Shown here: positions 34,776-43,554 of the stretch, in pieces | How positions within the stretch are numbered: position 1 is the stretch's first letter | Layout: each line of letters opens with the position of its first letter | Assembly (NCBI RefSeq): GCF_000165485.1 | Contig: NC_014623.1 | Location: forward strand, 2,995,501 to 3,059,500 | Reading direction: 5' to 3' | Source: Stigmatella aurantiaca DW4/3-1 | Lineage (GTDB): Bacteria > Myxococcota > Myxococcia > Myxococcales > Myxococcaceae | Length of the DNA stretch: 64,000 bases | Position numbers and translations under genes: made by a program | The notes under the pieces: generated by a model | The model's database searches: none | The model's input: only the letters and a program-made list of their open reading frames with translations | What the model was told of the DNA's origin: nothing

Positions 34776-34956
34776 GGCTCTTGTAAGCGACGGAGCCCAT
34801 GTGGGCTGGGCCTTCGTCGCAGAGGGCCTGACGAAGTCGAGCTGTTAGCGACACCTTCACCTCCATGCATTCACCTGCGGCCCAAAGCCCTTGTCGGGCC
34901 GAAGGAGGAACATCTGCTCCTACCGCCCCTGCAGGGGCCATTCACGGGAGGCGTCG

Positions 34957-36402
34957 ATGTGCATGCGTTGGAGCTGGGCCGCCGTGTGGGTGTGGCTGTT
35001 ACCCGGAGCAGGGTGGGCGGAGGAGATGGCCTCCTCGGAGAACTTTGACGCCACCATTCGGAGACTGGAGGAGGCCATCTCCGACAAGTCTTCCGGCGAG
35101 GAGGAAGAGGGAGAGGCTCAGCCCGAGGAGGAGGCTTCTCCACCCGCCACGTCCGACGTGACACCCCCGTGGACGAACCTGCTGCGCATGGACGCGGCGA
35201 CGTGGACGTTGCTGCCGCGCAGGGGCGTGGGCACCGACGAGGGCTTCGTGCAGGTGGAGCCGATGGTGGCCTTGGGGAGAGGGGAGTCGTTCCGCCTCAT
35301 TCTCGGGGCGCCCGTACGGCTGCGGCTGTGGGGCGGAGGGGAAGGCGCGGGACCCATGAGGAAGGAGGACTGGGACACGCTGTCCGACTGGGGGCAGGTG
35401 GTGCGCCTTTTCATGGTGGGAGGGGACACGCCCGACTCGGTATGGCTGGGGATGATGGAGGGCTACTCCCTGCTGTCCGGGCACCTGGTGCGGCGCTACG
35501 GCAATCGCGTCAACCCCGATTCCCATCCCGCCGGAGTTATCGCCACGGGGGCGCTGGGGCCGGTGTACGCGGAGGTTTTCGCCTCGGACGTGCTGAGCGC
35601 TCGCCTGATGGGGGCGGAAGTGGCTCTGGATGTACAGCACGTCCTTTTCGGCCGTCCCCCTGTCCCGGGGCGGTACACGTTGGCGCTGTCAGTGGTGCAT
35701 GACTGGGGGCGGGTGGACGGCACCTCAAGGCCCCTGACGCTGGCACACCTAGACGGCACCGCCGTGGTGCTGCGGCGAGGGCACAAGGGCAAGAGGGTGG
35801 AGGCACACCTGTTGGGCGGGTGGGGCGGACGCCCAGGTGAGGGCGGGGCCTGGGGCGCGGTGGCGGGCATGGGGGTGGATGCGCTGACGCCGACGGTGGA
35901 CCTGCGGGCCCGCCTGGAAGGGCGCCTGCTGCGAGGAGGCTTCCGCCAGGGCGCCTTTGGCCCGGACTACGAGTTGGCGCGCTTCCAGGTGGCGGGCCCG
36001 GCCTCGGGGCCGCTGGCGGAGGCGTCCTTCCCGGAGGGGTATTCCGCCTACGGGGAGGTGATTCTCAACTGGGACGCGGTGCGCTTAAGTGGCATGCGCC
36101 AGCGGCACCTCTTCCTGTCCCTGGGAGTGGAGGCCTTCTCCTGGGGCCGGGTGGACGTGGATGGGCGGGTGGAGGTGCAACTCTTCCATCGGGACTTCAG
36201 CCTGGGCGTCGGCGGGCTGGCGACGGCCATGGGCCAGCCCGGAGCGCGCTACCTCGTCTCCGGGGAGGCCCGGTGGCGTTTCCTGGGAGGTAACCTCTAC
36301 GCGCTGGGGCAGGGCGGCACGCTGCTATTTCCCACGCCGGAGGGGACGCTGAGGCCGGGGGCTTTCGCGGCCGTGGGGCTGGGGGTGGACAATGCGCGCT
36401 GA
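34957..36402 (+). CDS. SitB-like exported protein, probable outer-membrane beta-barrel
   Basis: ATG 34957 follows a gggagg ribosome site. The protein has ~481 residues with a signal peptide (WAAVWVWLLPGAGWA), then an acidic linker (~residues 30-60). The rest alternates Gly/aromatic beta-strands, as in outer-membrane barrels. It is the first gene of a three-gene set and overlaps the lipoprotein toxin gene by 11 bases. In Myxococcus, sitBAI cassettes carry an upstream sitB that assists the SitA toxin; the same role is inferred here. No cleavage-site Cys is present, so it is not a lipoprotein. Confidence 0.68.
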   Translation: MCMRWSWAAVWVWLLPGAGWAEEMASSENFDATIRRLEEAISDKSSGEEEEGEAQPEEEASPPATSDVTPPWTNLLRMDAATWTLLPRRGVGTDEGFVQVEPMVALGRGESFRLILGAPVRLRLWGGGEGAGPMRKEDWDTLSDWGQVVRLFMVGGDTPDSVWLGMMEGYSLLSGHLVRRYGNRVNPDSHPAGVIATGALGPVYAEVFASDVLSARLMGAEVALDVQHVLFGRPPVPGRYTLALSVVHDWGRVDGTSRPLTLAHLDGTAVVLRRGHKGKRVEAHLLGGWGGRPGEGGAWGAVAGMGVDALTPTVDLRARLEGRLLRGGFRQGAFGPDYELARFQVAGPASGPLAEASFPEGYSAYGEVILNWDAVRLSGMRQRHLFLSLGVEAFSWGRVDVDGRVEVQLFHRDFSLGVGGLATAMGQPGARYLVSGEARWRFLGGNLYALGQGGTLLFPTPEGTLRPGAFAAVGLGVDNAR

Positions 36403-38593
36403 GGGACTGGCGCGAGGCGGAGTGGGCCTGGTGCTGGCCCTGGCGCTCCTCACGGTGGGGTGTGCCTCGCTGCCCTCCCGGGCGGGCCCTGGGGGCACTA
36501 TGGCTGCTGTCTCGGGCGCGGCGCCCCTGGTGGCCTTGGGGCGGAGTACCGTCGCGAGTCTCCCTGAGGGTGACGTGTTTGAGGACTTCGATGACGAGGA
36601 GTCCGCGGTCGAACCGCTCCTGCACCGCCGCCGGGCCACGCCGTCTCCCAGCCCTGGAGGAGGCGAGACGTCGCCCCTGGGTGGGGTGGGCCCCTTGGCA
36701 GGTGTCTGCGGAGAGGTGTCCTCGGGCTGGCCGCACCTGGACTCGGAGGGGGAGGTGTTGGCGCCCTTCTTCGAGTGCACCACACCTGCGGCCTTCCTGG
36801 CCTTGCAGCGGCAGGCGGACATGCCCCGGCTGGTGGAGGCGCTCTCGGACTGGAACGCCGTCCGGCTGGGCGCCCTGGGCCCTCTGGAGGCCGAGGCCGC
36901 CCGCGTTCTCCTCCAGAAGCGCGCGGCTTTCCTCGCCACTGCTGTCGAGAGGCACGGCGTAGCCCAGGCGGAAGTCCTCGCCCTCTTCGTGCTGCACACC
37001 ACCCACGACGATGAGGTGCGGCAACTGCTGCACCTGCTGGCCGAGGACAAGCTGCTCCAGCGCGCCCTGGGGGCCATGGAGAGGGTGCGCGAGGAACTGA
37101 AGCAGCGGGGCCTGGCCCTCACCGACTTCTCCGAGCGAGCCTTCCGTGCGGGCGACATTGCGCGCGGGCTGGGAAGGGTCGCGGATGACGTCGCGGCCTC
37201 CGTTCCCCTCGTCGGCGGAAGCCGCGCCGTGGAGTCCTCGCTCCAGGCCCAGCAACTGCCCCCGCTGTACCGGGAGGCGTACTGGGAGGTGGAGCGGGCC
37301 CAGTACCTGGGGGCTTTCGCGCCGGGCAACGTGGCCCTGGCGTCCTTTGACTCCCTCACCTTCGGGGTGCCGCTGGGCTTCTACCACCTGGCGGCGGGGA
37401 CGGCGCAGGGCGGGGCCTCGTTGGCCAAGGGGGAGTACGAGGAGGCCACGCGGCAGTTGGCGCCCGCGGCCCTCATGGTGGGCCTGTACGCGGGAGGCAA
37501 GGGGGCGCGTGCCTTTCGGGAAGCGGGCCTCTCCCGGCGGGAGGGGGCTCGGCTCCGGGCGGTGGTGCCCCGCGTAGAGGCGTTGAAGGCGGTGCTGGAG
37601 AGATTGGAGGCGCGAGTCGGGGAGAGCGTGGTGGGGGAGTTGGCCCGCTACCTCCAACAGAGCGGGGAGTCGGCCCGCTTGGTGGCGGAGTGGGGCGAAG
37701 CGGGCGCGCTGGCGCTTCACGAGGCGCGAGGCAACGTCGCTCAAGCACAGGCGACGTTGGCGGTGCGGCACCGTGAGCCCCCGAGTGTCGTGTCCCCCGG
37801 CGGGGGCACTGGGAGAAGGAGTGGGACTCGGCCCTCCGTGCCCCCCGAAGCGGCAGGCCTTCCTGCGGAGGTGGCGGAGGCGAAGTTCAAGCAGTGGGAG
37901 GCGGAGTTCCCGGGGGAGCGGCTGTCGATGGACGTGGCGGAGCTGACGAGGCACCGCCAGGCCCTGCAGAAGGCAGCTCCTGCCGAAGTCACAGCGGAGC
38001 CCCTCTGGGCCGACTACGTGGCGTACCTGGAGACGAGGGCCGCGGAAATCAAGCAGGGGGTTGCGGAGAAGGGGCCGCTGAAGTGGGCGGGCTACAAACT
38101 CGTGCGTGACCGATATGCCCGGGGCCTGGCCTTTGAGAGGAAGATGGTCGCCCTCCTGAAGGAGGACGCGGCTCGCCCGAGGGCGCAGCGGCGGTGGCTC
38201 AAGGACTTCGACCAGCCCCGCATCGAGACGCACGTGGGGGTGGCGAAGGCGGACCTGCGCTTCGTGGATGTGCTCGTCATCGAAGAGGGCCACGTTGCTG
38301 GCCCGCGGCCGCGCGTGGAGACGTTCAGCTTCAAGAGCCGGGACCTCAATCGCCTGAGGAGGAGTGAGCTGACGGCGCAGATGAGAGCAGATGCGGGCGA
38401 CGCCTTGCTGTACTACGGAGAGACGGTGGACATTAGGCGGCCTGAATTCAAGCTCCGTGGTATGCCGGTAAAGGTCGAAAGGGTCCGCCTCGTCTATGAA
38501 CGCAAGCTTGCGCCAAGCGATACGGACATGCTGACGAGTGTGGTGAGGAACGTCAAAGAGGATGTCAAGGGAGTGGAGGTCTTGTTTCAATGA
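36392..38593 (+). CDS. SitA6-like polymorphic toxin lipoprotein, nuclease-type C-terminus
   Basis: The protein has 733 residues. The lipoprotein signal ends in LLTVGC (Cys ~25). The long central part is helical with a hydrophobic segment near residues 355-375. The C-terminal ~150 residues contain THVGVAKADLRFVDVLVI and VETFSFKSRD, a D...(E)xK-like pattern suggesting a PD-(D/E)XK-type nuclease fold. GC falls sharply in the last ~150 bases and into the next gene, as expected when toxin tip and immunity gene are exchanged as a module. Delivery by outer-membrane exchange is inferred from Sit homology. The stop overlaps the immunity gene start (ATGA). Confidence 0.7.
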   Translation: MRAEGLARGGVGLVLALALLTVGCASLPSRAGPGGTMAAVSGAAPLVALGRSTVASLPEGDVFEDFDDEESAVEPLLHRRRATPSPSPGGGETSPLGGVGPLAGVCGEVSSGWPHLDSEGEVLAPFFECTTPAAFLALQRQADMPRLVEALSDWNAVRLGALGPLEAEAARVLLQKRAAFLATAVERHGVAQAEVLALFVLHTTHDDEVRQLLHLLAEDKLLQRALGAMERVREELKQRGLALTDFSERAFRAGDIARGLGRVADDVAASVPLVGGSRAVESSLQAQQLPPLYREAYWEVERAQYLGAFAPGNVALASFDSLTFGVPLGFYHLAAGTAQGGASLAKGEYEEATRQLAPAALMVGLYAGGKGARAFREAGLSRREGARLRAVVPRVEALKAVLERLEARVGESVVGELARYLQQSGESARLVAEWGEAGALALHEARGNVAQAQATLAVRHREPPSVVSPGGGTGRRSGTRPSVPPEAAGLPAEVAEAKFKQWEAEFPGERLSMDVAELTRHRQALQKAAPAEVTAEPLWADYVAYLETRAAEIKQGVAEKGPLKWAGYKLVRDRYARGLAFERKMVALLKEDAARPRAQRRWLKDFDQPRIETHVGVAKADLRFVDVLVIEEGHVAGPRPRVETFSFKSRDLNRLRRSELTAQMRADAGDALLYYGETVDIRRPEFKLRGMPVKVERVRLVYERKLAPSDTDMLTSVVRNVKEDVKGVEVLFQ

Positions 38594-39924
38594 AGCTGCT
38601 GACCCTTAGAGACCTGAACGTTGAAGATACGCTGAGGTTTTCGTTCGACGGGTCATTCAGCCATCGTAATGCGTTGGAGCGTGAGCTGGAGCCCTTTCTT
38701 GAAGGGCTGGAGTCTCATGCTGGCGATTGGATGCCCGACCTTGTAAAGGGCAATCGGCAGCGTAGATATTCGCGTAATGCTGTCGTGGTGGCTCTGAAAG
38801 AGCGCCAAGATCGGTACGGTTCGACAGTTGGTTTGCATCGAACTACTTTTCCGGCCGTCTCTTTGACAATTGATATTGGGCTTGCACTCACTCCTGCGAA
38901 AATACGTATCTGGCTTGATGTGCAGCCTGTATCCTTCTTTTCGGACCAGGAGCGCTGCGAGGAGTTCGTGAAGGCAGTTCGCAGATGGGGTTCGATGTAT
39001 CCGACTCCCTACGCTGTGGCGCACAGTGCAGCGGACAGGCAGTTGGCTGATTTTCCTCGGTTTGGCCGCGATGACGAGACGTGTGAGAGGCATGGGACCG
39101 ACACGGTCTACGAGTTGTTCTGGCTGAACATCTTCGGCCCCAAGCTCGTGGAAAGCATTGGCCGAGAGAGAATGCTCTCGACGCCTGCGCACCTTGTGGA
39201 GGAGCTTCCCAATGGCTCCATCCTCCTGGTGCTACGGCCTTCCGCCGCCGACTTCGCTAGTGAGGAGGCTCGCGTGGCCCAGGCCCGAGCCCACGTCCAC
39301 CTTCGGCCGGACCTCGACTTCGACACGGTGCTACGCACGCTGAAAGATCGCAGTGCCGCGCTCGCTCCCGTCGAGCCGCGCTTTCATCCCGATGTGGCGC
39401 CTTTCCTTTTTCGGCTGCCAGATGAGTTCTCCATCAGCGAGCGGCAGCGGAAGATTGCCGAACTCAACGCCTTCCGGCCGCTCGCGCCGGAGGAGTGGCT
39501 GCCAGCCGCCCTTCCCTCGGATGTGGAGAATCCGGAGCGCATCGTCGAATCCTACGGAGACTTGTCCGAAGGACTCGTGGCAGCGCTGCACACGAAGGTG
39601 CCTTCCCTCATGGAGGAGACGGCCGAGTCACTCACGGACCTGGACTTCTACTTCTGGAGGGAGAACTTCCCGGAGCGGTACACGCGAGAGCTCATCGACG
39701 AGCACACCGCACCAGCGCTAGGGGCCTACCTGGGTGGCGTGCTGGTGCGGCGGCTGGGCGGGAGGTGGGTGCCGCGGAAGAAGCTGGAAGAGTCCCAGGT
39801 GCGCGTTGGCAAGCGCGTCTGGCTGCCCTTTCTCCGCGCCCGTCGGTACATGCAGTCCCGCCAGGCGTTGCTGGACTACTCGCTCACGCAGTTCTTTCGG
39901 GAAGCGGAGCGGCACCGGGGTTGA
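38590..39924 (+). CDS. Probable Sit immunity protein
   Basis: The protein has 444 residues and is coupled by ATGA to the toxin gene. The first ~185 codons are clearly lower in GC than the rest. From ~residue 190 (HLVEELPNGS) codon use returns to high GC. The last 60 codons (39745-39924) recur as remnants at 1750-1930 and 48362-48541, next to the other two Sit loci. I infer a specific N-terminal part that binds the toxin and a shared C-terminal part. It may belong to the Imm52-type group, but I am not certain. No signal peptide, so it is cytoplasmic. Confidence 0.68.
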   Translation: MKLLTLRDLNVEDTLRFSFDGSFSHRNALERELEPFLEGLESHAGDWMPDLVKGNRQRRYSRNAVVVALKERQDRYGSTVGLHRTTFPAVSLTIDIGLALTPAKIRIWLDVQPVSFFSDQERCEEFVKAVRRWGSMYPTPYAVAHSAADRQLADFPRFGRDDETCERHGTDTVYELFWLNIFGPKLVESIGRERMLSTPAHLVEELPNGSILLVLRPSAADFASEEARVAQARAHVHLRPDLDFDTVLRTLKDRSAALAPVEPRFHPDVAPFLFRLPDEFSISERQRKIAELNAFRPLAPEEWLPAALPSDVENPERIVESYGDLSEGLVAALHTKVPSLMEETAESLTDLDFYFWRENFPERYTRELIDEHTAPALGAYLGGVLVRRLGGRWVPRKKLEESQVRVGKRVWLPFLRARRYMQSRQALLDYSLTQFFREAERHRG

Positions 39925-40256
39925 TTGACGGTCGCCTTTGGGCCCGCTCACCGGCCGGGCGTTCACGTCAGTGGCGGCCGTGAGGGGAACTGCGGCGCCA
40001 TCGCAGTAGGAGCCGAGCCACTGGATTCCGGCTGGATGTAGGACCGCCCGGGTGGGCAGGGAAAACGGGCTGCTCATCGCCTACCTCCTGTCCCAGCCCA
40101 GTTGCCGCGTACCGCTTGCCTCTTGTTGGAGGCACGTTGCTCTGGGGCGGCAAGGTGTACCGCGAGAATTCCGCCGCATCTCCCGGACTGTGGGATTTGA
40201 GCCCACTGCGCGAGTGCCCATGATGGTAGCGTGGCAATCCAGGAGGTCACCCATCA
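39925..40256. other. Intergenic between sit cassette and kinase pair
   Basis: I recognise no intact gene. A short minus-strand reading (HPAGIQWLGSYCDGAAVP) around 39950-40050 could be a gene remnant. Near 40185-40215 the minus strand has a T-arm-like hairpin (GTGGG...CCCAC with a CTCAAAT loop) but no other tRNA part. The ribosome site aggaggt for the DUF2381 gene is at 40240. Confidence 0.4.
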
Positions 40257-41165
40257 TTGTTCCAACCGCTTAGATTGTCCCTGGTGCTCGTGCTCCTCTG
40301 GGGGACTGCGGCACCAGGTGAGCCCGCGCCTGGGGAGCGCATCGAGCGCACGCGGACTGTCACCGTCGCGAGAGGCCTCGACGAGCCGCTGCCCGAAGTA
40401 CGTGTCGCGGGGGATGTGCCCACGCTGCTCCTCTTTCCCTCGCCGATTCAGAAGAAGACCCTCACCTTCGATGAGTCTCGGATCCGCGTACTGGACGCTG
40501 GGGAACTCTCGGTGATCATCCAAGCCGTGGCGGACCTTCAGGAAGGCGAACGCCACGAGATCGGGGTCTTCTTTGCCGATGGAAGGGCGCCGAGGCGGGC
40601 TGCTTTCGTGCTCGTCACCGACCTCACCGAAGTGGACATCCGGATCGACGTGAGGCGCCCCGAGCTGCCCGCCATGCCTTGCCCGAACGAAGCTCAGCCC
40701 CGGGCGCCACTGCCGGAGGATTTCGTGTTGCTCGGCTATGTGGGCGAGGAAGGTGTTTCGGCGACACCCATCAAAGATGTTGATGCTCCATCTCAGGGTC
40801 TTTCGGCAGTGGTGGGGTATTCTTATCGCGGCCATGGGTGGGGACTGGTAGCTGTGCTGATCAATAATCACTTCTCTCAGCCTCCATGGACACCGCGACA
40901 AGCAACGTTTACAGGAACACGAGGACCGTCGCTTCAAGCGCGGCTGGTGGTGGAGGGTGAAGGCATGATCGGTCCAGGAGAACAAGGGCGAGTGCTCGCC
41001 GTGGTGGACATGCCGACGTTGAGTGCGGACACGTTCTTCACGTTGGAGTTACGTGGAGAGAGCGGCCGCACTCTCAAGCTTCCGAACATACGGTTTCCGA
41101 AAGCGATGATGGAGGGGGGCAATGACATCGAATCTGCTGAGGCTGCCATCTGGTGCCATTGTTGA
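40257..41165 (+). CDS. DUF2381 family exported protein
   Basis: The protein has 302 residues. A TTG start is used, with an aggaggt ribosome site nine bases before it. A signal peptide (SLVLVLLWGTAAPG) is followed by a beta-rich extracytoplasmic protein. The features match the myxobacterial paralogous family TIGR02268/DUF2381, which is typically encoded directly before a membrane Ser/Thr kinase, as here. The stop lies 44 bases inside the kinase gene, so the two are translationally linked. The function of the family is unknown; it may bind the kinase's outer domain. Confidence 0.82.
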   Translation: MFQPLRLSLVLVLLWGTAAPGEPAPGERIERTRTVTVARGLDEPLPEVRVAGDVPTLLLFPSPIQKKTLTFDESRIRVLDAGELSVIIQAVADLQEGERHEIGVFFADGRAPRRAAFVLVTDLTEVDIRIDVRRPELPAMPCPNEAQPRAPLPEDFVLLGYVGEEGVSATPIKDVDAPSQGLSAVVGYSYRGHGWGLVAVLINNHFSQPPWTPRQATFTGTRGPSLQARLVVEGEGMIGPGEQGRVLAVVDMPTLSADTFFTLELRGESGRTLKLPNIRFPKAMMEGGNDIESAEAAIWCHC

Positions 41166-42867
41166 CGGCTGGCATGTTTCAAGGGAACTCGGCAATGGTG
41201 GGTTTGCCGTCGTCTATTTGGTGGAGAAGAACGGCAAGCCTTACGCGCTCAAAGTGGCACGCCATCGCGATGCCAGCGGGGACGACAAGCAGACACATGC
41301 CCGGATGGTGCGTGAGGCTACGACACTCCTCATGCTGGATCATCCCAACATCATCCGGCACAGGGGGTATGGCTACGCGGAAACGGGCAATATGTATGTC
41401 GTGTTGGAATACGTGGACGGCTGGACGCTGGCAGAGTGGAAGGAGCGCAAGCACCCCACGATCCATGAAATCTTGCGAGTCTTCGTCAAGCTCGCTTCCG
41501 CGCTGTCGTACATGCATGAGCGGGGCGTGCTTCATCGGGATTTGAAGCTGGTCAACGTCCTGATCCGCAAGAGCGATGGGGAGCCCATCATCATCGACTT
41601 CGGCTGCGCGACCTACTCAATGGCCGAAGACCTGACAGAAGAAGGGTTGCCACCGGGGACCGAGCGCTTCCGAGCACCCGAGCAGTTCAAGTTCCTGCGG
41701 GAACACAAGAAGGAGCATCGGGCACGGTATGCCTTCAGGGTGGCCGACGAGATCTTCGCGTTTGGAGTCATGCTCTACGAACTGCTGGCGGACCCGCGAC
41801 CGGCGGAACATCGGCCGCGCATCGCCCTGAACAACCTCATGATGCCACCTCCTCCGGTACGGGCGGCGAATCCCCGGATACCCTTGGCGCTCAGCGAACT
41901 GGTCGAGAGGATTCTTTCTCGGGACCCCTCCAAGCGCCCCGTTGACACGGAGGCCCTCCGTCGCGAGTTGGAAGAGCACCTGGAGCGCTCGGGGGCCGAG
42001 TACATGGTGCCCGCCCATGCTCCCTCGGAACAGTGGCCGTCCGAGCCTTCAGGGGTTGGGGGGCCTCCTGGGGGGCCTTCCAACGGCCCTAGGCTGCGCA
42101 AGAGGGCCTCAAGGGCGCTCGCTGCAGGCGCCGCACTGGTAATGGCCCTGACCGCGGCTGTGACCTTCTGGCGCGTCTCTGGAGACGTTCCCTCTCCGAT
42201 TCCGGACCATTCCGCACCGTCGATGACCTCTCCCCTTGATATGTCCCTCCCGAGCCCCGCGCCGATCGTCCTCCCCCCGGCGCCGGACGTTGGCCAGAAG
42301 GAAGGTTCCACCGTGAAGATGACGACACCTGAAGTCCCGACCCAAGAGCGCCGCACGCGCGTGCGCAACAAGGTCAGTGCTGCCGAATGTGCGGGGCTGT
42401 CCCTCGTTGCGGCACTGGCAGCGGGCTGCCCCAGTTCTCAGATCCGGCCCGAGTCCTTCACCTGTCCGGCCGGCGCCGCGCTGGCCATGGAGGACCATCT
42501 TCATTGGGAGACGGGAGACCGTTTCACGCTCGTAATCGATGACCGTCACAACAAAGAGGGTAGAGTCTGGTTCACCCCCGGCTCAGATGTGGTGGGGGTT
42601 GTCCCGAAGATGAAAGGGCATGACCGGAGGCAGCTCGAAGTGGCCCCCCCCGGGACACGCTTCTATGGGAAGGCTTACTACCTTTCTGACAAGATGGGCC
42701 GCGCGGACGGGCCTGCGCTTGTCGTGAGGTACGACCGCGTGAAGCTTCCTGGGCAGGATGAGCACCCCATCTGCTTCGTCGTAGAGGGGCGCTCCTACGG
42801 CTTCAAGGATGGTCGCGTGGAGGCAAGCAACTACCTCTCGGGCCGAGTCGTGGACCGCTGGCCCTGA
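41122..42867 (+). CDS. Membrane Ser/Thr protein kinase (Pkn type)
   Basis: The protein has 581 residues. The eukaryotic-type kinase domain (~17-290) has Gly loop LGNGGFAVVY, Lys in YALKVA, catalytic loop LHRDLKLVNV, DFG in IIDFGCA, and activation segment PPGTERFRAPEQ; all catalytic residues are present. One membrane segment lies at ~residues 330-350 (ALAAGAALVMALTAAV). A Pro-rich linker follows, then a ~150-residue extracytoplasmic domain with three Cys. It pairs with the upstream DUF2381 protein. The start has a ggaggg ribosome site. Confidence 0.92.
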   Translation: MTSNLLRLPSGAIVDGWHVSRELGNGGFAVVYLVEKNGKPYALKVARHRDASGDDKQTHARMVREATTLLMLDHPNIIRHRGYGYAETGNMYVVLEYVDGWTLAEWKERKHPTIHEILRVFVKLASALSYMHERGVLHRDLKLVNVLIRKSDGEPIIIDFGCATYSMAEDLTEEGLPPGTERFRAPEQFKFLREHKKEHRARYAFRVADEIFAFGVMLYELLADPRPAEHRPRIALNNLMMPPPPVRAANPRIPLALSELVERILSRDPSKRPVDTEALRRELEEHLERSGAEYMVPAHAPSEQWPSEPSGVGGPPGGPSNGPRLRKRASRALAAGAALVMALTAAVTFWRVSGDVPSPIPDHSAPSMTSPLDMSLPSPAPIVLPPAPDVGQKEGSTVKMTTPEVPTQERRTRVRNKVSAAECAGLSLVAALAAGCPSSQIRPESFTCPAGAALAMEDHLHWETGDRFTLVIDDRHNKEGRVWFTPGSDVVGVVPKMKGHDRRQLEVAPPGTRFYGKAYYLSDKMGRADGPALVVRYDRVKLPGQDEHPICFVVEGRSYGFKDGRVEASNYLSGRVVDRWP

Positions 42868-43028
42868 GAACGCGTGCCAGGGGGGACGTGACAGGTAGGC
42901 TCAGATTGTCGCCTCGCTCGCTCGAACGACATCGAATGACCTGGGGGGTAGTTCCCTTTCGTCCAATCCTGCGGGTAATATTCCCCTGCGTCGCGTCGGC
43001 TCGGTGCCGCGCGAGCGGAGGGACGAAC

Positions 43029-43510
43029 ATGTCAGCAACCGGTTTTGGAGTTCCAAAAGGGGCGATTCTCTTCGAGGAAAACGGCTTTCAGTACGAATTC
43101 CGCGAATACTTGGGAGAGATTCACCAGGGGGTTCACCTCCTTTTGGCGTGGCAACGGGCAGGGGGGCAGCCCCAAGACAAGGTGCTGATCAAGGCGATTG
43201 GCCCTTCGAGTGCCACCCATCCGCCGATATCAAGAATCAAGCGGGCCCGGGTGAGGCTGGAAGAGCAGGTGCGCCTCTCAAAGTTTCTTGTCCACCCCGG
43301 GATCCTCGAAGTCCATAAGATGAAGCAGGTCGAGGGGACTTTGTACGTGGTCAACGAGTTCCCGAGCGGGAACAGCTTGAGTTCTCTGCTGACGCTCGTG
43401 GGGGAGTGCCGACGGTGGTATTCGTCCGAGTTCACGATGTTTGTCGGTGCCCGAGTCGCAGACGTCTTAGTATCCGCTGCACGAACCCCGTCTGGGATGA
43501 GCCTGGAGAT
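43029..43510 (+). pseudogene. Ser/Thr kinase gene, 5' part (disrupted by IS66)
   Basis: ATG 43029 opens a kinase N-lobe: FREYLGEIHQGVHLLLA stands for the Gly-loop region, KVLIKAIG supplies the Lys, and EGTLYVVNEFPSG the hinge. The reading stops being kinase-like after FVGARVADVL, just before the expected catalytic HRD loop, where the IS66 left end begins. The matching C-terminal part is found on the other side at 46057-46360. The ~130 residues with catalytic loop and DFG are gone, so the kinase cannot be active. Confidence 0.75.
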
Positions 43511-43554
43511 GCGCGCAGAGTGGGGCGATGGACGCGAGGCCCTCACAGCCAGCG

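Noticed and set aside
40185-40215. A tRNA T-arm-like hairpin with CTCAAAT loop on the minus strand
   Set aside because: No matching acceptor 5' strand, D-arm or anticodon arm is found within 80 bases; at most a tRNA fragment.
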